Origin: Mycetocola reblochoni REB411
Lineage (GTDB): Bacteria > Actinomycetota > Actinomycetes > Actinomycetales > Microbacteriaceae
DNA length: 64,000 nt
Assembly (NCBI RefSeq): GCF_900163835.1
Contig: NZ_FUKR01000006.1
Coordinates: 85,799-149,798, forward strand
Reading direction: 5' to 3'
The translations under genes were made by a program, and so were the position numbers. Shown here in pieces: positions 53,663-63,108 of the stretch. Positions within the stretch are counted from its first letter, which is position 1. Every line of letters begins with the position of its first letter. The notes under the pieces were generated by a model, which was not told the origin of the DNA, did no database searches, and saw nothing but the letters and a program-made list of their open reading frames with translations.

Positions 53663-53691
53663 AGACTACGACTGAACGAAGGAATGTTCGA
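53663..53691 (-). promoter_or_regulatory. recA promoter with LexA (SOS) box
   Basis: Minus-strand -35 TCGAAC (53691-53686), 17-bp spacer and -10 TAGTCT (53668-53663). The box CGAACATTCCTTCG (minus, 53690-53677) matches CGAAC-N4-GTTCG at all but one position and covers the -35. The leader to the recA ATG is about 165 bases and holds no gene. Confidence 0.7.
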
Positions 53692-53727
53692 GTAGTGGCA
53701 GCTGGCGTGTCGAAAATGAGTGCGAGG

Positions 53728-53952
53728 TCACGGGCGCGGTTCGGGCCTGCCGGCTCCATGGCGCCTCTCCGGCGGAACGTCGACCGCCTCGCAGAGCGCG
53801 AGCCAGACGCGTCGGGGGTCGACCCCCGCCTCGATCGCCTCGTCCGCTGTCACGGAGCCGAGAGCGCCGAGGACCAGGTCCGCGCAGAGGACCCTGGCCC
53901 TCGACCGGCCGAACTCCGCGTCGACGGCCCGGGTGAACTCGCTCAGCGTCAT
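53728..53952 (-). CDS. DUF3046 domain protein
   Basis: This 74-residue protein reads MTLSEFTRAVDAEFGRSRAR, then VLCADLVLGALGSVTADEAIEAGVDPRRVWLALCEAVDVPPERRHG. It is a standard DUF3046 protein: small, helical and a constant neighbour of recA in Actinobacteria. It has no membrane segment and its function is unknown. It is read in the same direction as recA and separated from it by the recA promoter. Confidence 0.9.
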   Translation of the reverse strand: MTLSEFTRAVDAEFGRSRARVLCADLVLGALGSVTADEAIEAGVDPRRVWLALCEAVDVPPERRHGAGRPEPRP

Positions 53953-53989
53953 GCCGACAACCGTACCGGCGCGACCATGGCGAACGCGA

Positions 53990-54019
53990 AAGGACCCCGG
54001 CCGAGTGACCGGGGTCCTT
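53990..54019 (-). terminator. Terminator after clgR
   Basis: AAGGACCCCGG (53990-54000) pairs with CCGGGGTCCTT (54009-54019) around eight bases. On the minus strand TTTCG follows. It lies 28 bases past the clgR stop. Confidence 0.8.
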
Positions 54020-54046
54020 CCGATGACGCGAAGCGCCGGCGCGACG

Positions 54047-54358
54047 TCAGTGTGCCATCACCTCGGCGTCGAGCTCGGCCGCCACGATGTCTGCCGGAAT
54101 GGTGTCCGGCACGATCGCGAGGCCCTCGATGACCGCGATGCGGTCGCCGACCTCGCGCATGATGGACGAGATCGGGGTGTCGAGCGCCTCGGCCACCGAG
54201 GCCAGGATCTCGCTCGAGGCCTCCTTCTGGCCGCGCTCGACCTCACTGAGGTAGCCCAACGCGACGCTGGCCTTGCTGGCGACCTGTCGAAGGGTGTGCC
54301 CCTTCTGCAGTCGGAAGTCACGGAGAACGTCGCCGATTTCCTGACGAAGTAGTACCAC
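54047..54358 (-). CDS. clgR: XRE-family regulator, ClgR-like
   Basis: This 103-residue protein has an HTH_3 domain (LLRQEIGDVLRDFRLQKGHTLRQVASKASVALGYLSEVERG) and a C-terminal helix pair ending DIVAAELDAEVMAH. It matches ClgR, the activator of clp protease genes in Actinobacteria. In Streptomyces and Corynebacterium ClgR itself is degraded by ClpP, and the short Ala-His end may serve as a degron. I chose GTG 54358 because GGGAGG precedes it by five bases and the family starts VVLLRQEIG. A start at 54469 would include the upstream promoter (TTGACA at 54468-54463). Confidence 0.88.
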   Translation of the reverse strand: MVLLRQEIGDVLRDFRLQKGHTLRQVASKASVALGYLSEVERGQKEASSEILASVAEALDTPISSIMREVGDRIAVIEGLAIVPDTIPADIVAAELDAEVMAH

Positions 54359-54495
54359 AGGTTCCTCCCTAGAGCTGTCTGACGTTGCAGTGGAGTGGTC
54401 CGTCACGAGTAGAGAACCGGTGACGCGATCAACATTAGCGACGCCGACTGGGCTTTGCTTGTCAATCACTGATCAAAACACCCAGCCGGACCGCG

Positions 54496-55023
54496 CTATT
54501 CCCTGGGTTGGACGGAGGTGTCGACGAGGACGGTCTGACCCCGCTGACTCAGCACCTCGACCGCCCAGTTGAGCGCCAGGTCGACCGTCGCCGCGCGCAC
54601 CGCCGGCCTGTCGCCGTCCAGTTGGAGCGGCAGCGCTCTCGACCACGACCCGGCTGACAGGCCGACGAAAACCGTGCCCTGCCGGTGCCCGTCGCTCGGA
54701 CCGGGGCCGGCGACACCCGTCGTCGCCAGGCCGACGCCTGCGGGGCCACCCGGGGTGCGGAACACCCGCCTGACCCCCTCGGCCATCTGCACGGCGACGC
54801 GCAGATCGACGGGGCCCGCCTCGGCCAGGACCGCGGCGTCAACCCCTAGAACCGTGGCCTTCGCATCCGTCGCGTAGGAGACCACTCCGCCGCGGAACAC
54901 CATTGATGCCCCCGGAACAGAGACGATCGCGTCGGAGAGCGCTCCGCCGGTCAGAGACTCGGCGACAGCGAGCGACAGCCCTGCCTCCCGGAGTAGGTCG
55001 ATCAGCTCCGACGCCCGGCTCAC
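54496..55023 (-). CDS. CinA C-terminal domain protein (nicotinamide-nucleotide amidohydrolase type)
   Basis: This 175-residue protein has the CinA-C domain only: LSLAVAESLTGGALSDAIVSVPGAS, FRGGVVSYATDAKATVLGV, VAVQMAEGVRRVF and GLATTGVAGPGPSDG. The conserved AESLTGG and TGxAGP segments form the NMN deamidase site. It lacks the N-terminal molybdopterin-binding-like half. The start GTG 55023 overlaps the pgsA stop (GTGA), so it is translationally coupled to pgsA. The role in pyridine nucleotide recycling is known for the family and not proven here. Confidence 0.9.
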   Translation of the reverse strand: MSRASELIDLLREAGLSLAVAESLTGGALSDAIVSVPGASMVFRGGVVSYATDAKATVLGVDAAVLAEAGPVDLRVAVQMAEGVRRVFRTPGGPAGVGLATTGVAGPGPSDGHRQGTVFVGLSAGSWSRALPLQLDGDRPAVRAATVDLALNWAVEVLSQRGQTVLVDTSVQPRE

Positions 55024-55604
55024 CGCTGCGTCCTGGACCTGAGCGCCGTGACGACGTAGTCGATCCCGCTCGCGACGGTGAGGACGACCGCGATCGTCAT
55101 CGTCACGACGTTCACCCCCAGGAACCACTCGCCCACCAACTCCGGGAGGGGAACAAGCGCCAAGGAGATCGCCACCCCCTGCATCACGGTCTTCAGCTTG
55201 CCCATCCACGCCGCGGCGACCACGTGGTCGCTGAGGACGACCATGCGGTGGACGGTGATCCCCACCTCCCTGACCAGGACGAGGATCGTGACCCACCACG
55301 GCAGCTCGCCCGCCACCGACAGGATCACGAGTGCCGCACCGGTGAGGACCTTGTCGGCGATCGGGTCGAGCAGCTTGCCGAGCTCCGTGACCAGGCCGCG
55401 GCGTCGCGCGATCGCGCCGTCGATTCCGTCCGAGCCGATCGCGACGACGAACAGCACGGCGGCCCACCAGCGCAGGGGGCCCATCTGCCCGTCGTCGGCG
55501 AAGAACAGCCAGACGAAGACCGGCGTGAGCGCGATCCGGGCGATCGTGATCGCATTCGGCAGGTTGAGGTTGGACGGCGTCGCCCGCTGTTCTCCCGTGG
55601 TCAT
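55020..55604 (-). CDS. pgsA: CDP-diacylglycerol-glycerol-3-phosphate 3-phosphatidyltransferase
   Basis: This 194-residue membrane enzyme makes phosphatidylglycerol phosphate. The CDP-alcohol phosphotransferase motif DG-x2-AR-x8-G-x3-D-x3-D is complete in DGIDGAIARRRGLVTELGKL followed by LDPIADK. About six hydrophobic helices are present. I chose ATG 55604 because GAGGGG precedes it and the N-terminus NLNLPNAITIARI follows. The 49-residue upstream extension is Arg/Thr-rich and rejected. It sits between ftsK and cinA, as in most Actinobacteria. Confidence 0.94.
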   Translation of the reverse strand: MTTGEQRATPSNLNLPNAITIARIALTPVFVWLFFADDGQMGPLRWWAAVLFVVAIGSDGIDGAIARRRGLVTELGKLLDPIADKVLTGAALVILSVAGELPWWVTILVLVREVGITVHRMVVLSDHVVAAAWMGKLKTVMQGVAISLALVPLPELVGEWFLGVNVVTMTIAVVLTVASGIDYVVTALRSRTQR

Positions 55605-55680
55605 CGTTGTCCCCTCGCTGCGTGTCTCCGTCGCGTCGTCGGTGTGCCGTCCCGGCCCGTCACGACCGCGCCGCGGCCCA

Positions 55681-58599
55681 TCAGCCGCGTCCCGTGAGGT
55701 GCCAGGCGTCCTCGTCGCCGTCCTCGCCGTCGACCTCTTCCAGGCCGGCACTCATCGCCGCCACCGGGTCGGAGCCGTAGCGGTCCTCGGTCGGGGGCAG
55801 CGCGGCGTCCGTGTGGGCGTCGCCGTGGCTCTCGACCGGTGCCGCTCCGTGGTGGTCGGGCTGGCCCGAGGCATCGAACGCGGTTGCGGCTGTGGCCGGC
55901 GCGGGCTGCTGTGGCGACGGGGCAGACTGCTGGGCCGACGGCGCGGGCTCGTCGCCGCGGATACGCGCGATCGTCGCGGCCAGCTGATCGGGCACGACCA
56001 GCACGTCCCTGGCCTTCGACCCCTCGGAGGGGCCGACGATCTCGCGCGACTCCATGAGATCCATGAGCCGGCCAGCCTTCGCGAAGCCGACGCGGAGCTT
56101 GCGCTGCAACATCGACGTCGAACCGAACTGGGACTGCACCACGAGCGTCACCGCCTCCAGCAGCAGCTCCAAGTCGTCGCCGATGTCGGCGTCGACGTCC
56201 TTCTTTTGGGCGACAGCGTCGACATCCGCCCGGTAGTCGGGACGTGCCTGTGCGGTCACATGCGTCACCACGTGCTCGATCTCGTCCTCGGACACCCAGG
56301 CGCCCTGCACACGGACCGCCTTCGACGCGCCCATCGGCAGGAAGAGACCGTCGCCCTGGCCGATCAGCTTGTCCGCCCCCGGCTGGTCCAGGATGACGCG
56401 GGAGTCGGTCACGCTGGTGACGGCGAACGCCAGACGGCTGGGAACGTTGGCCTTGATGAGCCCGGTCACGACGTCGACGGAGGGGCGCTGGGTCGCCAGA
56501 ACCAGGTGAATCCCCGACGCACGCGCCAGCTGCGTGATGCGGACGATGGAGTCCTCGACGTCCCGCGGCGCCACCATCATGAGGTCGGCGAGCTCGTCGA
56601 CGACGACGAGCAGATACGGGTACGGCTTGAGCACCCGCTCACTGCCAGCGGGCAGCGTGATCTCGTCGTTGCGCACGGCCTTATTGAAGTCGTCGATGTG
56701 GCGGAAGCCGAAGCTCGCCAGATCGTCGTAGCGCATGTCCATCTCTTTCACGACCCACTGCAGCGCCTCCGCGGCCTTTTTCGGGCTCGTGATGATGGGC
56801 GTGATCAGGTGCGGCACTCCGGCGTAGGGCGCGAGCTCGACGCGCTTGGGGTCGATGAGGACCATGCGCACGTCCGCCGGGCGGGCCCGCATCAGCAGGC
56901 TCGTGATCATGGAGTTGACGAAGCTGGACTTTCCCGAGCCCGTCGAGCCGGCGACGAGCAGGTGGGGCATCTTCGCCAGGTTCGCGACGACGTACCCGCC
57001 CCCGACGTCCTTGCCGACGCCGATCGTCATCGGGTGGGTGCTGCCGACCGCCGCCTGCGAGCGCAGGACGTCCCCGAGGGTGACGATCTCCCTGTCGCTG
57101 TTGGGGATCTCGACGCCGATCGCGCTCTTGCCGGGGATCGGAGCCAGGATCCGCACCTCGTTGGAGGCCACCGCGTAGGCGATGTTGTTCTGCAGAGCGG
57201 TGATGCGCTCCACCTTGACGCCGGGCCCCAGCTCGATCTCGTACTGGGTGACCGTCGGTCCGCGGGAGAAGCCCGTGACCGAGGCGTCGACCTTGAACTG
57301 GGTGAACACCTCGGTGATCGCGGCGACGACGGCGTCGTTCGCCGCCGAACGCGACTTCGGCGGACTGCCCTGGGCGAGCGCGGCGGTCGAGGGAAGGACG
57401 TAGGGCCCCGCCGGCTGCTCCTGCGCGCGCGGCTGCGGCTCGCCGAGGCCGACGCTGCTGAAGTCCGGAAGCGCCTCGGTGTGCTGCTCGGCGCTGTCGT
57501 CGTACAGTCCGGCCCGTGATCCGCTCGTCGCCCCGAGAGCTCCGACCGCGGCCTCCGCCCGGTCGAGGTCGCCGAGGACCTCGGTCATCCCCGAGGCCGC
57601 CGGCACGACCGCGGTCGGCGCCTCCGGCTCGATCGCCGTCTCGAAGGAGCCGCGTGTGGATGCGGACGTGCCGAGCAGCTCGGTGACGGCGCTCGTGTCC
57701 GGGGCCTCGGTGTCTTCCTCGCGCTGCGTCTTGTTCCGACGCCACCACGGCAGGTGCTCGGCGTCCGTCGCGGAGTCGTCCTCGTCGGCGGCCGCGGTGG
57801 CGGGGGCGGTCTCCCGCATCGCCTCAGCGCCGAACGCCCAGACCCAGAACTCCCGCAGTCGGGCCCCCACGCGGTGCGGCGGTGTCTTGGTGATGATGAA
57901 CAGGCTCAGCAGGAGAAGGAGCGACAGGACGATCCCACTGCCGATCGGCGTGATCACGATGCTCAGCGGTTCGCCGACTACCCACCCGAGCAGGCCGCCG
58001 GCCGTCGCCAGGGCAGGCATGCCCTCGGCGGGGTTCGGCCGTGACCCGAAGGTGTGGCACAGCCCTGACACGGTCGTCAGGGCGAGGGCGAAGCCGATCC
58101 CGATGCGGCCGTTGTCCTCCACGGAGCTGGGGTGCCGGAACAGCCAGAAGGCCAGCACGATCAGGATCACCGGAAGCGCGTAGGCGACGACACCGAACAG
58201 GCCGCCAAAGGTGAACGCGTGCAAGGCCCCCGCGACGGAGTTGTTGACCCCGAACCACTCGACGACCACACCGGCGATCGCCAGCACGATGAGCAGGAAC
58301 GGCAGCCCGTCCCTGCGGTCCTCCTTCGAGATCTTCTCCGAGCCGAACGCCCTGGCGCCCGCACCGGTCGCGTGCGCGAGGGCCATCCACCCGGACACGA
58401 GCGGATTCGTCCGCTCCTCGACGGGGTAGGCAACGGTCTTCGTCGCGGCGGCCTTCTTGGCCGGGGACGGCGACCCGCCGCGGGCGGAACCGGTCTTCGT
58501 CGCCCCGGGGGTCGAGCCCGCCCCCGCACGCGAGCGCGTGCCCGACGGGGACGTCCCGCGCCCGCGCGCTCCCGAACCTGAACTGCTCTTGGTGGCCAT
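55681..58599 (-). CDS. ftsK: DNA translocase FtsK
   Basis: This 972-residue divisome protein moves chromosome dimers at the septum. It has a Ser/Gly/Arg-rich N-terminus, four membrane helices (about residues 95-260), a long acidic linker (about 270-430) and a RecA-like motor with Walker [20 protein letters not shown] and Walker [17 protein letters not shown]-terminal winged gamma domain ([30 protein letters not shown]) reads KOPS sites. After gamma there is a further tail of about 110 residues. TACCGT (58611-58606) lies exactly six bases before ATG 58599, suggesting a leaderless start. Confidence 0.96.
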   Translation of the reverse strand: MATKSSSGSGARGRGTSPSGTRSRAGAGSTPGATKTGSARGGSPSPAKKAAATKTVAYPVEERTNPLVSGWMALAHATGAGARAFGSEKISKEDRRDGLPFLLIVLAIAGVVVEWFGVNNSVAGALHAFTFGGLFGVVAYALPVILIVLAFWLFRHPSSVEDNGRIGIGFALALTTVSGLCHTFGSRPNPAEGMPALATAGGLLGWVVGEPLSIVITPIGSGIVLSLLLLLSLFIITKTPPHRVGARLREFWVWAFGAEAMRETAPATAAADEDDSATDAEHLPWWRRNKTQREEDTEAPDTSAVTELLGTSASTRGSFETAIEPEAPTAVVPAASGMTEVLGDLDRAEAAVGALGATSGSRAGLYDDSAEQHTEALPDFSSVGLGEPQPRAQEQPAGPYVLPSTAALAQGSPPKSRSAANDAVVAAITEVFTQFKVDASVTGFSRGPTVTQYEIELGPGVKVERITALQNNIAYAVASNEVRILAPIPGKSAIGVEIPNSDREIVTLGDVLRSQAAVGSTHPMTIGVGKDVGGGYVVANLAKMPHLLVAGSTGSGKSSFVNSMITSLLMRARPADVRMVLIDPKRVELAPYAGVPHLITPIITSPKKAAEALQWVVKEMDMRYDDLASFGFRHIDDFNKAVRNDEITLPAGSERVLKPYPYLLVVVDELADLMMVAPRDVEDSIVRITQLARASGIHLVLATQRPSVDVVTGLIKANVPSRLAFAVTSVTDSRVILDQPGADKLIGQGDGLFLPMGASKAVRVQGAWVSEDEIEHVVTHVTAQARPDYRADVDAVAQKKDVDADIGDDLELLLEAVTLVVQSQFGSTSMLQRKLRVGFAKAGRLMDLMESREIVGPSEGSKARDVLVVPDQLAATIARIRGDEPAPSAQQSAPSPQQPAPATAATAFDASGQPDHHGAAPVESHGDAHTDAALPPTEDRYGSDPVAAMSAGLEEVDGEDGDEDAWHLTGRG

Positions 58600-58659
58600 G
58601 CTCCCACGGTAACGCCCAGCGCCCCGGAACTCTCGCCCCCACGCGGTCGGGGCCGCGAG

Positions 58660-59583
58660 TCACCGGTGCGCGTTGACCTCGTGCTCCTCGTGCGCAGCCG
58701 CCTCGATCTGGAACGTCGGATGCACGACGTCGAAGTGCTCCCTCAGGCACGAATCCAGCCGGTCGAGGAGCACGTGCGAGTCACCGGCCATGGTGCAGGC
58801 GTCGTCGACGACGACGTGTGCGGAGAACAGCGTCTCGCCCGGAGTGATCTGCCAGGCGTGCACGTCGTGGACGCCCCTGACGCCCGGCAGCTGGAGGATG
58901 TGCTCCCTGACGGCGGCGAGGTCCGTTCCCCTCGGCACCGACTCGGACAGCACCCGGACGACGTCGGCGAGAAGAGCGTAGGCACGCGGGACGATCAGCG
59001 CGGCGATCAGCAGCGACGCGATCGAGTCCGCCGACGCGAAGCCCGTCGTCATGAGGACGACCGCGGCCGCCACCACCGCGACGGATCCGAGGAGGTCGCC
59101 CATGACCTCGAGGTACGCGCCGCGGAGGTTGATGGAGCCTCGTCTGCCACCGCTGAGAACGAGCAGGGCGACGAGGTTGCAGAGGCCGCCGACGATGCCG
59201 GTGACGAGCATCACCGTTGCCCCGAGTTCGGCTTCCTCTCCCCTGACCAGTCGCCCGATCGCCTCGATGGCGACCACGATCGCGACGGTGCCGAGCATGA
59301 GTGCGTTCGCCATCGCCGCCAGCACCTCGACCCGGCGCCGCCCGAAGGTCTGCGTCGGCGTCGGAGGCTTCGCCGCGATCACGACGGCGACGAGTGCGAT
59401 GACCAGACCGGCCAGGTCGGAGAGCATGTGCGCGGAGTCCGCGAGCAGGGCGAGGGATCCCGACAGCAGCGCCCCCGTGAACTGGAGCACGACGCCCGAC
59501 CCGATGACGACGATCGCGATGACGAGCCGCCGCCGGTCGTCAGCCGAGCGCACCTCGGGCGCGTGCGAGTGGTCATGCCCCAT
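58660..59583 (-). CDS. Cation diffusion facilitator (Zn/Cd/Co efflux, CzcD-like)
   Basis: This 307-residue CDF antiporter starts MGHDHSHAPEV (His-rich metal-entry N-terminus). It has six transmembrane helices with SLALLADSAHMLSDLAGL (HxxxD in TM2) and NLRGAYLEVMGDLLGSVAVV (TM5 site). A C-terminal cytoplasmic domain includes VHDVHAWQITPGETLFSAHV and ends with His/Glu residues EEHEVNAH. The HD-HD pattern suits zinc. Start ATG 59583 has GGAGGTGA upstream; the 40-residue upstream frame is not used. It is a single gene between ftsK and the RNase J terminator. Confidence 0.92.
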   Translation of the reverse strand: MGHDHSHAPEVRSADDRRRLVIAIVVIGSGVVLQFTGALLSGSLALLADSAHMLSDLAGLVIALVAVVIAAKPPTPTQTFGRRRVEVLAAMANALMLGTVAIVVAIEAIGRLVRGEEAELGATVMLVTGIVGGLCNLVALLVLSGGRRGSINLRGAYLEVMGDLLGSVAVVAAAVVLMTTGFASADSIASLLIAALIVPRAYALLADVVRVLSESVPRGTDLAAVREHILQLPGVRGVHDVHAWQITPGETLFSAHVVVDDACTMAGDSHVLLDRLDSCLREHFDVVHPTFQIEAAAHEEHEVNAHR

Positions 59584-59840
59584 GCCGCTCACCTCCGGCG
59601 GGGTGGCGGCCGCAGTGACCGCGAGTGGCCGACGCGCCGCTGCCGCGCGGGGGCGAGGCGTCACGGATGGCCGCTCCCGTGCCAGGGAGCTGATGATGAC
59701 CATTATCGATCCGTCGCCGGTCGCGCCCTCGGACGCGGGAACCGGCGGTCGTGATCATTCACTCCGCACACTACCGTCCCCGTCCCTGCGCGGCCAGCGC
59801 AGGCGTCGAACACCCGCCGGGCCAGCACCCCGCCGGGATG

Positions 59841-59878
59841 CGTCACGCCCCCGACGCGTGGGCATCGGGGGCGTGACG
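59841..59878 (-). terminator. Terminator of the thyA-folA-dapA-rnj operon
   Basis: CGTCACGCCCCCGA (59841-59854) pairs with TCGGGGGCGTGACG (59865-59878) around ten bases, 16 bases after the rnj stop. Confidence 0.8.
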
Positions 59879-59893
59879 AGGGCTCGCGGGCGG

Positions 59894-61570
59894 CTACGCC
59901 TCGACGACGAGCGGCACGATCATCGGGCGACGGCGGTACGAGGCGTTCACCCAGCGGCCGACCGTCCGGCGAACGACCTGGGTCAGCGCATGCTGATCGC
60001 TGACGCCGTTGGCGACCGCGTCCTGGAGCGCCTTGACGATCTTCGGCTTGACGGCGTCGAACACCGCGTCGTCCTCGGCGAAACCGCGCGCACGGATCTC
60101 CGGCTCGACGACCATCCGCCCCGTCTGGGCCTCGATCACGACGATGATCGAGATGAAGCCCTCCTCGCTGAGGATGCGGCGGTCCTTGAGGTCGGCGTCC
60201 GTGATCTCGCCGACCGTCGAACCGTCGACGTACACGAAGCCGAGCTCGAGCTGGCCGACGAACTCGACGTCACCGTCGCGCATGTCGAGCACGGAGCCGT
60301 CCTCGACAACGAAGGTGTTGGCAGCCGGCACGCCCGACTCGATCGCGAGCTTCTGGTTGGCGGCCAGGTGCCGGTACTCGCCGTGCACCGGCATGACGTT
60401 GCGGGGCTTGATGATGTTGTAGCAGTACAGCAGCTCCCCCGCCGCCGCGTGACCGGAGACGTGGACGCGCGCGTTCGCCTTGTGGACGACGTTCGCCCCC
60501 AGCTTGGTCAGGCCATCGATGATGCGGTAGACCGCGTTCTCGTTGCCGGGGATCAGGCTCGACGCGAGGATGACGGTGTCGCCCTCGCCCGGCTCGATCT
60601 GGTGCTCCAGGTTGACCATGCGACTGAGCACGGCCATCGGCTCGCCTTGGGAGCCCGTGGACATGTAGACGATCTTGTCGTCGGGGATGTCCTTGGCCTT
60701 GCGGTAGTCGATGAGCACGTTGTCCGGCACCTTGAGGTAGCCCAGCTCCGCCGCGATGCCCATGTTGCGCACCATGGAACGTCCGAGCAGCGCCACCCGT
60801 CGGCCGTGCGCGGCGGCCGCGTCCAGGACCTGCTGGACACGGTGGACGTGGCTGGAGAAGCTCGCCACGATGACGCGTCGCCGTGCCTTGCCGATCACCT
60901 GGTCGAGCACGGGCCCGATGGTGTTCTCGTGCGGGGTGAAGCCGGGAACGTCGGCGTTCGTCGAGTCGGGGAGGAACAGGTCCACGCCTTCCTCACCCAG
61001 CCGGGCGAAGGCACGGAGGTCGGTGAGACGTCCGTCGAGCGGGAGCTGGTCCATCTTGAAGTCGCCCGTGACCAGCACGCTGCCGGCGTCGGTGACGATC
61101 GACACCGCGAGGGCATCGGGGATGGAGTGGTTGACGGCGACGAACTCCAGATCGAAGGGGCCGAGCTGCTCGAACTCACCCTCCTTGACGGTCAGCGTCG
61201 TCGGCTTGATCTTGTGCTCCTTGAGCTTCGCCTCGACCAGCGCGAGCGTCAGCCCCGAGCCGATCAGGGGGATGTCGCGGCGCAGCCGGAGCAGGTAGGG
61301 CACGCCACCGATGTGGTCCTCGTGCCCGTGAGTGAGGACGACCCCGACGATGTCGTCGATGCGGTCCTTGATCGGTGTGAAGTCGGGCAGGATCAGGTCG
61401 ACTCCGGGCTGGTGCTCCTCGGGGAAGAGCACCCCGCAGTCGACGATGAGGATCTTGCCGTCGATCTCGAACGATGTCATGTTCCGGCCGACCTCGCCGA
61501 GGCCGCCGAGGGGGATGACCCTCAGCGTGCCCTTCTCGAGTGCCGGCGGATCATAGACGGGATTGGGCAT
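59894..61570 (-). CDS. rnj: Ribonuclease J
   Basis: This 558-residue metallo-beta-lactamase/beta-CASP RNase has both 5'-exo and endo activity in the family. Motifs: LTHGHEDHIGGVPYLL (Zn ligands), VNHSIPDALAVSI, VTGDFKMDQLP, beta-CASP SFSSHVHRVQQVLDAA, STGSQGEPMAVLSRM, VHVSGHAAAGELLY and MPVHGEYRHLAANQ. AAGGAGGGG gives ATG 61570 a strong ribosome site, 20 bases after dapA. It takes part in rRNA maturation and mRNA decay. Length is typical (about 555). Confidence 0.96.
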   Translation of the reverse strand: MPNPVYDPPALEKGTLRVIPLGGLGEVGRNMTSFEIDGKILIVDCGVLFPEEHQPGVDLILPDFTPIKDRIDDIVGVVLTHGHEDHIGGVPYLLRLRRDIPLIGSGLTLALVEAKLKEHKIKPTTLTVKEGEFEQLGPFDLEFVAVNHSIPDALAVSIVTDAGSVLVTGDFKMDQLPLDGRLTDLRAFARLGEEGVDLFLPDSTNADVPGFTPHENTIGPVLDQVIGKARRRVIVASFSSHVHRVQQVLDAAAAHGRRVALLGRSMVRNMGIAAELGYLKVPDNVLIDYRKAKDIPDDKIVYMSTGSQGEPMAVLSRMVNLEHQIEPGEGDTVILASSLIPGNENAVYRIIDGLTKLGANVVHKANARVHVSGHAAAGELLYCYNIIKPRNVMPVHGEYRHLAANQKLAIESGVPAANTFVVEDGSVLDMRDGDVEFVGQLELGFVYVDGSTVGEITDADLKDRRILSEEGFISIIVVIEAQTGRMVVEPEIRARGFAEDDAVFDAVKPKIVKALQDAVANGVSDQHALTQVVRRTVGRWVNASYRRRPMIVPLVVEA

Positions 61571-61590
61571 ACGCCCCTCCTTGAGCTGTA

Positions 61591-62568
61591 CTAACGGGTG
61601 GTGCCATGCACCTTGGGAAGAGCTCCACCGGCCGCGGCGTTGCGATCAGGCCGGAAACGGCTCAGATCCAGGCCCTCGATCGTGCCGACCAGCGCCAGGT
61701 CGTTCTCGATCTGGGCGGCCTCGCTCTCCTCCGGGCCCACGAGGGGCAGCCGGACGCGAGGGCTCGAGATGTGGCCGAGGCCGTGGAGGATGTACTTGGT
61801 GGCGACCGTGCCGGGGACGTGCGTCATCAGGGCGCGCACGAGCGGCTCCAGCCGCTTGTGGGCCGCGGTGGCCGTCGGCAGGTCCCCGCGGTTGACCGCG
61901 TCGACCATCTCCCGGTAGGGGGCGGAGACGACGTTCGCCGTCACGCCGATCAGGCCGGAGGCGCCGATCGACATGTGCGGCAGGGCGTTGCTGTCGTCGC
62001 CGGAGAAGTAGAGCAGCTCCGTCTGGTTGAGCACGCGGCTCACCTCGCTGAAGTCGCCCTTGGCGTCCTTGACGGCGAGGATGTTGGGGTGCTTGGCCGC
62101 GCGGAGGATGGTGTCGAACGCGATTGGGATCCCCGTCCGCCCCGGGATGTCGTAGAGGATGACGGGCAGGTCGGTGGCATCGGCGATCATCCGGAAGTGG
62201 GTGAGCACGCCGGCCTGCGTCGGCTTGTTGTAGTAGGGGGTCACGATCATGACGCCATCGGCCCCGGCCTTCTCGCTGGCCTTGTACAGCTCGATGGCGT
62301 GCGCGGTCTCGTTCGAGCCGCCGCCGGTGATGATCTTCGCCCGGCCGCCAGAGACGGACTTGGCGACCTCGACCAGTCGCAGCTTCTCTGCGTCGGTGAG
62401 GGTGGACGTCTCACCGGTGGTGCCGGTGACGACGATCCCGTCCGCGCCGTCGGTGATGACGCGGTCGATGTGACGCTCGACGTCGGGCCAGGACACCTCG
62501 CCGTCAGCCGTGAACGGCGTCACGAGGGCGACAAGGACCTGACCGAAAGGATTCTCTACCTGGGGCAC
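61591..62568 (-). CDS. dapA: 4-hydroxy-tetrahydrodipicolinate synthase
   Basis: This 325-residue class I aldolase condenses pyruvate and aspartate semialdehyde, the first step toward DAP and lysine. It shows GIVVTGTTGETSTLTDAEKL, MIVTPYYNKPTQAG, VILYDIPGRTGI (catalytic Tyr) and the Schiff-base Lys in LAVKDAKGDFSE. The C-terminal tail of about 20 residues after DLSRFRP is longer than usual. It lies nine bases after folA and upstream of rnj. Confidence 0.95.
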   Translation of the reverse strand: MPQVENPFGQVLVALVTPFTADGEVSWPDVERHIDRVITDGADGIVVTGTTGETSTLTDAEKLRLVEVAKSVSGGRAKIITGGGSNETAHAIELYKASEKAGADGVMIVTPYYNKPTQAGVLTHFRMIADATDLPVILYDIPGRTGIPIAFDTILRAAKHPNILAVKDAKGDFSEVSRVLNQTELLYFSGDDSNALPHMSIGASGLIGVTANVVSAPYREMVDAVNRGDLPTATAAHKRLEPLVRALMTHVPGTVATKYILHGLGHISSPRVRLPLVGPEESEAAQIENDLALVGTIEGLDLSRFRPDRNAAAGGALPKVHGTTR

Positions 62569-62577
62569 TCCCCTAGG

Positions 62578-63108
62578 CTACCGCGCCGGTGTCCGCTGGG
62601 GCGAACCCCGCCGGAGGTAGCTGACGAAGCGGTAGTCCGTTCCGGAGGTGGAGGTCCGCCACGGCCCCGCCGTCGCCGTCCACACCGCCTCGTCGATCAC
62701 CGGGGCGGTCGTGTCGCCGTCCACGTCGAGACGGAGCTCGGTGACCTCCAGCTCCGACGCGCGCTCGATCGCGCCGCGGTACAGCTCGCCGCCGCCGATC
62801 ACCCAGACCCGCTCGTCACCGGCGAGGGCGAGCGCCTCCTCGAGCGAGCCGGCGACGTCGGCGCCGTCCAGGATCACGCCGGCGCGCCTGCTCACGACGA
62901 CGTTGCGCCGTCCCGGCAGCGGCCGGAACCGCGGCGGAAGCGATTCCCAGGTCCGACGCCCCATGACGACGACCGCGCCGGAGGTCACCTGCCGGAAGTG
63001 CGCCAGGTCCTCCGGCACGTTCCACGGCATCCCGCCGTCGCGCCCGATGACGCGGCCAGCCGCTTGCGCCCAGATCAGGCCAGGCCCGGAGCGGGCGGGC
63101 ACGCTCAT
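62578..63108 (-). CDS. folA: Dihydrofolate reductase
   Basis: This 176-residue enzyme reduces dihydrofolate for thymidylate synthesis. It has [30 protein letters not shown] (Met20 loop, acidic Glu in PEDL), [13 protein letters not shown] (NADPH site) and [14 protein letters not shown]. Start ATG 63108 overlaps the thyA stop (ATGA), so it is translationally coupled to the enzyme that makes its substrate. The upstream open frame to 63717 runs through thyA and is rejected. Confidence 0.94.
   Translation of the reverse strand: MSVPARSGPGLIWAQAAGRVIGRDGGMPWNVPEDLAHFRQVTSGAVVVMGRRTWESLPPRFRPLPGRRNVVVSRRAGVILDGADVAGSLEEALALAGDERVWVIGGGELYRGAIERASELEVTELRLDVDGDTTAPVIDEAVWTATAGPWRTSTSGTDYRFVSYLRRGSPQRTPAR

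Noticed and set aside
54359..54469. N-terminally extended ClgR starting at 54469
   Set aside because: GGGAGG before GTG 54358 and family similarity starting at VVLLRQEIG favour the shorter protein; the extension overlaps a TTGACA promoter element.
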